IMG/VR virus record: IMGVR_UViG_3300022821_000014
Location: 1 to 64,000 of that record
DNA from: a virus
Direction: 5' to 3' (one strand)
DNA length: 64,000 nucleotides
Position numbers and translations under genes: made by a program. Under the pieces are notes generated by a model, which worked only from the letters and a program-made list of their open reading frames with translations, did no database searches and was not told the origin of the DNA. How positions within the stretch are numbered: position 1 is the first letter of the stretch; each line of letters begins with the position of its first letter. This document shows positions 59,063 to 64,000 of this stretch, piece after piece.

Positions 59063-59525
59063 TTCCTAATTTTACCTTGTTGAATTGTTTCAAAATGGCT
59101 TTATTGGACATTTGGACAATGTTGACCCAACCAAACTTGTCCCCAAAACCAATATACAACATTCCAGAGTAAACTGTGTCCTTGGACTTGTAACGGATAC
59201 AGACACTATTCGTATTCCAATAACTGCGTTTTGTGCTAACAACAGTGTAGCCTTTTTTTACCAAATTGGCTGCCGCTGCTTTCTTTGATGCAACACAGAC
59301 CAAATTGGTCTTAGTGCCCTCTGACTCCCATAAATCCGCTTTAAGGAATATAACATAATCACCATGTTGAATTTTTGTGTGATTTCTACGCCACTCGGCC
59401 TTTTGTTCCTTGTATAGGTATCGAAAGCGCCCTTGAAAAGAGTATAGCTTACCTGGTACAAGACCAAGGTCTTCTAAATCTGTGATTCTTTTTTTTCGCT
59501 GTTTTCTCTTACGGCGGTCGGTCAT
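59049..59525 (-). CDS. Hypothetical basic protein, 158 aa
   Basis: N-terminus is extremely basic (TDRRKRKQRKKRI). LVPGKLYSFQGRFRYLY and HGDYVIFLKADLW parallel the 57723 protein. Later SGMLYIGFGDKFGWVNIV. It overlaps the putative hydrolase by 14 bases. Unrecognised; probably nucleic-acid binding by its basic start. Confidence 0.5.
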   Translation of the reverse strand: MTDRRKRKQRKKRITDLEDLGLVPGKLYSFQGRFRYLYKEQKAEWRRNHTKIQHGDYVIFLKADLWESEGTKTNLVCVASKKAAAANLVKKGYTVVSTKRSYWNTNSVCIRYKSKDTVYSGMLYIGFGDKFGWVNIVQMSNKAILKQFNKVKLGNDKS

Positions 59526-59599
59526 GATAAGAGTTTGCTCTTCTTGTTGACCCTTGTACAGAGCCCTGATTTATGAGTTAGAGAGCAGGTTTTATATCG

Positions 59600-60355
59600 T
59601 CACAACGACTCCAAATATGCTGGGTTCGTTGTTGTGCCTCTTCTGTAACAATAGAAAGGCATCTTGAGAACCGATGTTCGTTGAAGTAGAAGTGTCATCT
59701 TCGTGTTAAAGTCACTATCTTCGGCTTTCTGACACCTTAGTCCCAAGTTACCTGGCATGAACTTCATGCCATGATCCCAGAGCTGCCTGTAGAAAAGTGC
59801 TGATGCGCCATGCGTCTCGAAGCTTGGACCTACGTAGTAGTGGTTGATGCCACCCGTTTTGAATCCCGTAAAAACGTGCTGCACGACTGCGGAATGTGGC
59901 ATGATGTCTGACTCGGTTGGCCCGTCTGAATCTACTAAAACTGCCTGTGCTTTATCCATTTCCTCTTGTGTCCCACAATTAGCAAAACCGCATAGTGTAT
60001 GATGGCTTTTCATTTTCTGAAGGGTTTTTACCTGCCACTCCAGCCTTTGCGGACATGAAGCATCATCAGCATCTTGAGTTGTCACTAAGTCACCAGTCGC
60101 TTTGGCATCGATGCCATGGTTCAGTGCGAACCACTTTCCACGATTACTAGGGAGGAAAATTGGCTCAACAATTCGGTCATCAAGAGTGACGAGTTTATTA
60201 ATCACCTCACGTGAGTTGTCGTTGGAACAATCATCTACGATGATCACTTCAACATTTTTGTATGTCTGGTTCAAAACGGACGTGACGGCTTGTTCAATGA
60301 ATTGTGCATGATTGAAATTGGCTACGATCACCGAAATTTTAGGCGTGTCAGTCAT
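59600..60355 (-). CDS. Family 2 glycosyltransferase
   Basis: The 251-residue GT-A enzyme starts ISVIVANFNHAQFIEQAVTS, then EVIIVDDCSNDNSREV, NRGKWFALNHGI and VTTQDADDASCP. The DADD is the DxD metal motif, and these are the classical GT2 blocks. It transfers a sugar with inversion. It lies next to another GT-A enzyme, suggesting a glycan pathway. Confidence 0.85.
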   Translation of the reverse strand: MTDTPKISVIVANFNHAQFIEQAVTSVLNQTYKNVEVIIVDDCSNDNSREVINKLVTLDDRIVEPIFLPSNRGKWFALNHGIDAKATGDLVTTQDADDASCPQRLEWQVKTLQKMKSHHTLCGFANCGTQEEMDKAQAVLVDSDGPTESDIMPHSAVVQHVFTGFKTGGINHYYVGPSFETHGASALFYRQLWDHGMKFMPGNLGLRCQKAEDSDFNTKMTLLLQRTSVLKMPFYCYRRGTTTNPAYLESL

Positions 60356-60374
60356 TTATCACATCCTTCCTGCT

Positions 60375-61388
60375 TTAAATGTTTTGGGCATGTTTCTTAC
60401 ACCATTCCAAAATAATTTTGGGTGGACGAGCTTCGAGGGTGACTGAATTGGTTCTATTACCTTGCCATGGAGTATGGAAAATATGCCCGCCTGTTTCTGT
60501 AGCAAGTTTATCAGACAATACCCTAATCTCCTCATCAGTGACTTCGTCCAGGCTCTTGTCGGCAAAGAATGGGTTCCAATCTTCCTTTTTCTTCTCGTTG
60601 TAAAGTGTAAGCCACGAACCATTCCAGAAGTGCTTGAACTTCAAGATTTTGCTCTCTATGGAAAACCAGGAGAAGTGGTAAACGGTTGGTAGATGACCAA
60701 CTATCATATTGAACCACATCTGGTATTGCTTGGCAGCGGCTTCATCAGTGACTGCGAGCTGTCGCATTTTTTCTACATCTTGGGTCATGAAGTTTGAGGA
60801 TACAATAACCTTACCCGTACTTTTGTCGATGTAATCACAGCCGTCTGTTCCACGCTGCGCATACAAAAGACCATCTTCCGTCTTGCGCAGATGTTTAGGA
60901 ATGCCGTGAGTGATATTTGGCAAATTCTTGCTAAGGCGCCATTTCCAAGGGTTTACATCAACCCTTACTTTGTCAAGACTGCCCCAATATTCAACAACTG
61001 GAAGGCACATCACTGGAGCCTTGTCTATATGTTCAGCCGCTTGTTCGATAAGATTTTCAAGCTTTGCACGAATTCCTTCTTCGGCGATCTCATCCACATC
61101 TTGCTGCCACAAGTAGTCACCTGTGCACTTGGATCGTGCGAGAGCTTTCATCTGACCATCATATATGCCGTGGTTGGGTGCATCCCAGGGGACATCCACG
61201 TGATATACAAAGAGATGATCAAATTCGTTCATCAACTCTTCTAGTTTAGCCATTGTACCATCGTCCTTGTCTGAGGAATCTCCGACAACAACCTCGTCGC
61301 AGAAAGCAAGCATGCTTCGGATTGCTTCCTCGAAAGGGTAATTCATTTCTACACAGCACCGTGTAGTGGTGTAGCCTGAGATCTTCAT
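60375..61388 (-). CDS. GT-A-type glycosyltransferase
   Basis: The start at 61388 (MKISGYTTTRCC) is chosen because GGTGG lies upstream. The 337-residue protein has CDEVVVGDSSDKDDGTM near the N-terminus and YLWQQDVDEIAEEG with the DxD motif (about 93-97). Both fit the GT2/GT-A fold. It has additional C-terminal helices. A hairpin precedes the gene. Acceptor unknown. Confidence 0.7.
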   Translation of the reverse strand: MKISGYTTTRCCVEMNYPFEEAIRSMLAFCDEVVVGDSSDKDDGTMAKLEELMNEFDHLFVYHVDVPWDAPNHGIYDGQMKALARSKCTGDYLWQQDVDEIAEEGIRAKLENLIEQAAEHIDKAPVMCLPVVEYWGSLDKVRVDVNPWKWRLSKNLPNITHGIPKHLRKTEDGLLYAQRGTDGCDYIDKSTGKVIVSSNFMTQDVEKMRQLAVTDEAAAKQYQMWFNMIVGHLPTVYHFSWFSIESKILKFKHFWNGSWLTLYNEKKKEDWNPFFADKSLDEVTDEEIRVLSDKLATETGGHIFHTPWQGNRTNSVTLEARPPKIILEWCKKHAQNI

Positions 61389-61416
61389 ATAGTTTGCCAC
61401 CGTTTCACATAAAGGA

Positions 61417-61443
61417 TGCCCTAAGGAGGGCTTCCTTAGGGCA
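61417..61443. other. Inverted repeat upstream of a glycosyltransferase gene
   Basis: TGCCCTAAGG and CCTTAGGGCA form a ten-base perfect stem with a seven-base loop. It is about 29 bases before the preferred start at 61388. No T-tract follows, so it is not a standard terminator; it may protect or block translation. Confidence 0.5.
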
Positions 61444-61484
61444 GTGTATGTTTTTCTTTGTGAGTTGTAAGTCTCAGATTATCT

Positions 61485-61721
61485 TTATTTTTTTCTCTTC
61501 ATTTTATATCGGTACCTAACAGCACAAACTACTCGAAACAACAACCTCAGGAGAACTCCAATACCAAATATACAGGAGGCGGCGAAATTGATAACGGAAA
61601 ACCCTGGGGTTGCCAGGAGTGACATCGCAATGGCTAGGTTGTAAATTCCTATAACGAATAGAGGAATCTCCCAACTCCCAAAGACATACTCATTGAGATT
61701 ACTTATGTGATTTTGCGACAT
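61485..61721 (-). CDS. Small membrane protein, 78 aa
   Basis: The start at 61721 follows the end of the RecB-like gene. Two hydrophobic helices are seen: PLFVIGIYNLAIAMSLL and FAASCIFGIGVLLRLLF. It ends in a basic tail (RYRYKMKRKK) likely facing the cytoplasm. No family recognised. Confidence 0.55.
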   Translation of the reverse strand: MSQNHISNLNEYVFGSWEIPLFVIGIYNLAIAMSLLATPGFSVINFAASCIFGIGVLLRLLFRVVCAVRYRYKMKRKK

Positions 61722-61722
61722 C

Positions 61723-62625
61723 CTAGGGGCAGTGAACGGTGAATTTGTACGGGCAGAACCGACAGGACCATTTGTTTTTGACTGCTCGGCCAGAAATAAT
61801 CTGATTGATGGCGTCATGCACATTTGTAAGAGCCTTCTCGACTGTCTTGGGTCCTGCCGAGATTGGCAGGAAGATAATGCGACTACCATCTTTAGCAGGC
61901 CGACGGCGAAGAAGAACGAACCCACAACGGGCGTCTTTTAGATCAATACCGTGCTTTGAACACCAGAAATACTTATAGAGGATGATCTGCATCTGCTTTT
62001 GGAACGAACGTATTTGCTCAGCACGCCAGCCCCAATTAGTTGTCTTCCAATCGAGAATCCAATAGACATATTCTCCAGGAACGGTTTCACCCTTGAGTCC
62101 ACTGAGTCGGTTCTTCTTCCCAGCCTTCTTTTTCGGAACCTTGATTACTAGGTCGATAAAACCCTTGAAATGTTTATTAACCTGACCCTCGATTGGCTCA
62201 AATAGCTTTTCCTCAGCTGATACCAATTTCCAACCTGGAAATTCTTCATCGAGCCATTGGGGCGTTTTCTCAAGAATACCAGGCATGGCATCGATGAACT
62301 CTTGAGCTGACTCGGAATCCACTGCCTTTTCGCTAAAGAGTAATTTTCCGAGGCGTTCTTGAAACTCAGCTACACACTCTTCAAGAGGTGGAACTGTGCC
62401 CGTTAGGACATATTGCTCCATAGCACCGTGCATGACCTGGCCGAATTCGGTGTGGATGGAAGGCCCGTCCATATTCAGCTTCTTCACATGCTTCAATTTG
62501 TGCATGTGTGAACAATCCATCCAGTTGGCAATCTCCGAATAGGAGATATGCCACTTCTGCGTTGGTAGTACCGTTTTATCTTCAAAAAGAGGGAGTTGTA
62601 TCTTATCTTGGTTCTTATCGGCCAT
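61723..62625 (-). CDS. RecB/Cas4-like PD-(D/E)xK nuclease
   Basis: The start is 62625 or 62661. The 300-residue protein begins QLPLFEDKTVLPTQKW, then ISYSEIANWMDCSHMHKLKH, the family's typical first strand-helix with a Cys. WILDWKTTNWGW carries the catalytic Asp and Lys. QIILYKYFW is the helix after the core. C-terminal WSCRFCPYKFTVHC offers Cys for an Fe-S cluster, as in Cas4/AddB-type nucleases. It may process DNA ends during recombination or host DNA degradation. Confidence 0.78.
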   Translation of the reverse strand: MADKNQDKIQLPLFEDKTVLPTQKWHISYSEIANWMDCSHMHKLKHVKKLNMDGPSIHTEFGQVMHGAMEQYVLTGTVPPLEECVAEFQERLGKLLFSEKAVDSESAQEFIDAMPGILEKTPQWLDEEFPGWKLVSAEEKLFEPIEGQVNKHFKGFIDLVIKVPKKKAGKKNRLSGLKGETVPGEYVYWILDWKTTNWGWRAEQIRSFQKQMQIILYKYFWCSKHGIDLKDARCGFVLLRRRPAKDGSRIIFLPISAGPKTVEKALTNVHDAINQIISGRAVKNKWSCRFCPYKFTVHCP

Positions 62626-63577
62626 TTCGGTATCCAATTTTGCAGTTCTCTCGGAACTCATCTAGTGTCAATGCATTTGAGTAGGAGAATGCGCTCTGTA
62701 GGCCACCCCTAATCTGCTGAACCACCTCTGCGACGTGCTGGCCGACAGGCATTGCCATTGTCTTACCTTCAGGTGTCGGCAGCTCATCTCCACTACGAAT
62801 TTCTCTCATGGCGTCAGCAGATGCCATACCCCGATAAAGCCCTGGATGGGGTGCCTCGGGGCACGAGGCGAACATCCGCCCACTCATAACGAGGTGGGCC
62901 CCAAGGCCGAGGGCCTTAGCAATATCTCCAATCTCACGGACTCCGCCATCAGCGATTATTCTGATATCTGGTCTGTTTAGTTCCTTGATACCTCGTACAA
63001 CGTTTTCGATTGCTGTCACTTGGGGTACAGTAACACCCGTGACGTTCTTTGTCGTGCATGCGGCACCTGGGCCAATACCAACCTTTACAGCGTTGGCGCC
63101 CCATGCAACAAGCGCAGCGGCCCCTTCATCAGTTGCTACATTTCCTGCTACAATATAGGGTTCGTCTCCGTAGTTAGACCTAAGGTGGCCCAGGATACTT
63201 TTCATTAGGTGATGGTGCCCATGGGCGATATCAATGATGAAGTGCTTTGCACCTGCCGTATGAAGCTCGTGAAAACGTTCCCGTGCATCCCCTGCTACAC
63301 CAATTGAGACAAAACAAGGTCTGCCTTGCACTTTTGTATACTCTTCTACAGCGTCACCGATTGATAGAAAGCGATGAATCGCTCCGATTCCACCAGCATC
63401 AGCCATCGCCAGTGCCATTGATCCATTCGTAACTGTATCCATATTTGCAGAAATCACTGGTACGTCAATGATGTTTTTGTGGTGCGCTGGATCTAATACA
63501 CATGCGGTATTCACCTGAGACCGTGAGGTCACAGAGGAGTATTGGGGTACGATGTATACGTCTTTGTATTCTGTCAT
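62615..63577 (-). CDS. IMP dehydrogenase/GMP reductase-like enzyme
   Basis: The 320-residue TIM-barrel enzyme has GIGPGAACTTKNVTG with catalytic Cys174. VISANMDTVTN is the first loop and IIADGGVREIGDIAKALGLG is the phosphate-binding site. It lacks CBS domains, as phage forms and GMP reductases do. Whether it acts as IMPDH (IMP to XMP) or GMP reductase (GMP to IMP) cannot be settled; the sequence after the Cys is not typical of either. It overlaps its neighbours at both ends. Purine balance is the likely role. Confidence 0.82.
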   Translation of the reverse strand: MTEYKDVYIVPQYSSVTSRSQVNTACVLDPAHHKNIIDVPVISANMDTVTNGSMALAMADAGGIGAIHRFLSIGDAVEEYTKVQGRPCFVSIGVAGDARERFHELHTAGAKHFIIDIAHGHHHLMKSILGHLRSNYGDEPYIVAGNVATDEGAAALVAWGANAVKVGIGPGAACTTKNVTGVTVPQVTAIENVVRGIKELNRPDIRIIADGGVREIGDIAKALGLGAHLVMSGRMFASCPEAPHPGLYRGMASADAMREIRSGDELPTPEGKTMAMPVGQHVAEVVQQIRGGLQSAFSYSNALTLDEFRENCKIGYRNGR

Positions 63578-64000
63578 TTATCTAGTGTTTTCCAAAAGAA
63601 TGCTGTGCGGCCTCTAAGGTGTTGTTCAGTTTCATCAACCGAACCAACGAACCATCCCTCATCCTTGTGCTGCACGTTCTCACTTAGAATACACTCTAAG
63701 CCCATAAGTTTGGACTCAATTACGACCCGTGGGCATGTGTCATGCCCTGCTGGCCTGAATACCAGGCCTTTAAACCCACTCAATTTCCGCAAGAAAGCAG
63801 CTGGAGGAAGTCCACCAACAACCTCATATTTCATGCCTTTTTCTTCACACCATTTCTTTGTTTCCTCTTCCGCCTTGATCCAAGAATATCCACCAAGAAC
63901 TGCCCAGGTCTCTGTAGGACTTCGTGTCTCTCTGAGACCCGCTAACATGTCAAGCGTCTCACTTTTGAATGTGGAAGTCTGAACTATGAAATTTGTTGGC
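63574..64000 (-). CDS. Glycosyltransferase-like protein, C-terminal part (5' end outside window)
   Basis: The frame runs open through base 64000, giving at least 142 residues. Signs of a GT-B C-terminal domain are TWAVLGGYSW, YEVVGGLPPAAFLRKLSGF and RPAGHDTCPRVVIESKLMGL. The 'P-x-G-H/E-D-x-x-P-R-x-x-x-E' is the sugar-nucleotide-binding signature. It ends overlapping the IMPDH-like gene (ATGA). Related by type to the partial gene at the start of the window. Confidence 0.75.
   Translation of the reverse strand, partial: PTNFIVQTSTFKSETLDMLAGLRETRSPTETWAVLGGYSWIKAEEETKKWCEEKGMKYEVVGGLPPAAFLRKLSGFKGLVFRPAGHDTCPRVVIESKLMGLECILSENVQHKDEGWFVGSVDETEQHLRGRTAFFWKTLDK

Overview
The window is a stretch of a large tailed (contractile-tail, myovirus-type) bacteriophage genome. 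Almost every gene is on the minus strand in tightly coupled runs (ATGA, TGATG and TAATG overlaps are common). A T4-like character is suggested by a gp26/gp51-like baseplate pair, a gp32-type ssDNA-binding protein, a gp41/DnaB-type helicase and an RNase H/FEN-type exonuclease. The replicative polymerase, however, is a bacterial-type DNA polymerase III alpha subunit, and the ribonucleotide reductase is class II (B12-dependent). Lipoprotein signal peptides and a spanin-like protein point to a Gram-negative host. No rRNA, tRNA or CRISPR was recognised, and no gap over 300 bases lacks a gene.

Layout, low to high coordinate: 1-12.2 kb holds a partial glycosyltransferase and a tail/baseplate block (hub-like protein, LysM-like protein, large virion protein, 1534-aa tape measure). 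12.2-19.3 kb holds a GIY-YIG homing endonuclease, a HAD nucleotidase, a membrane metallopeptidase-like protein, an RlaP-type nucleotidyltransferase, a Nudix hydrolase and the gp26/gp51-like pair. 19.3-26.2 kb holds small ORFs, an FkbM methyltransferase, a glycosyltransferase, ThyX, a ParB/sulfiredoxin-like protein and a second HAD nucleotidase. 26.2-31.9 kb holds a second GIY-YIG gene beside an orphan nucleotidase 5' fragment, then a cluster of proteins with a shared N-terminal tag (including a protein-kinase-like one), then two tandem lipoprotein serine proteases. 32-46 kb is nucleotide metabolism and replication: class II RNR with an intein, helicase, Nudix, FEN exonuclease, dUTPase, RecA, SSB, a LAGLIDADG endonuclease and an HD hydrolase. 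46-52.5 kb holds spanin-like membrane proteins, a Gly-Asp repeat protein, a superoxide-dismutase-domain protein and another tagged protein. 52.5-57.7 kb is the split DNA polymerase III. 57.7-64 kb holds a possible muralytic enzyme, glycosyltransferases, a RecB/Cas4-like nuclease, an IMPDH/GMP-reductase-like enzyme and a partial glycosyltransferase.

Two themes stand out. First, RecA and DNA polymerase III alpha are both 'fractured' genes: each is encoded as two separate ORFs that end and begin with split-intein halves, with a homing endonuclease gene between them. The RecA intein is split after only 14 residues, and its endonuclease carries an in-frame stop. With the NrdJ intein, two GIY-YIG genes and a LAGLIDADG gene, the window carries six mobile endonuclease/intein systems. 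Second, roughly ten otherwise unrelated proteins begin with a short amphipathic Leu/Ile/Glu-rich helix. In five of them it is followed by L-x-E-[A/S], the cleavage motif of T4-type prohead protease. Three of these continue with a shared RGFN-x2-x-[HR]-F motif. I infer that they are packaged into the capsid, processed, and possibly injected with the DNA.
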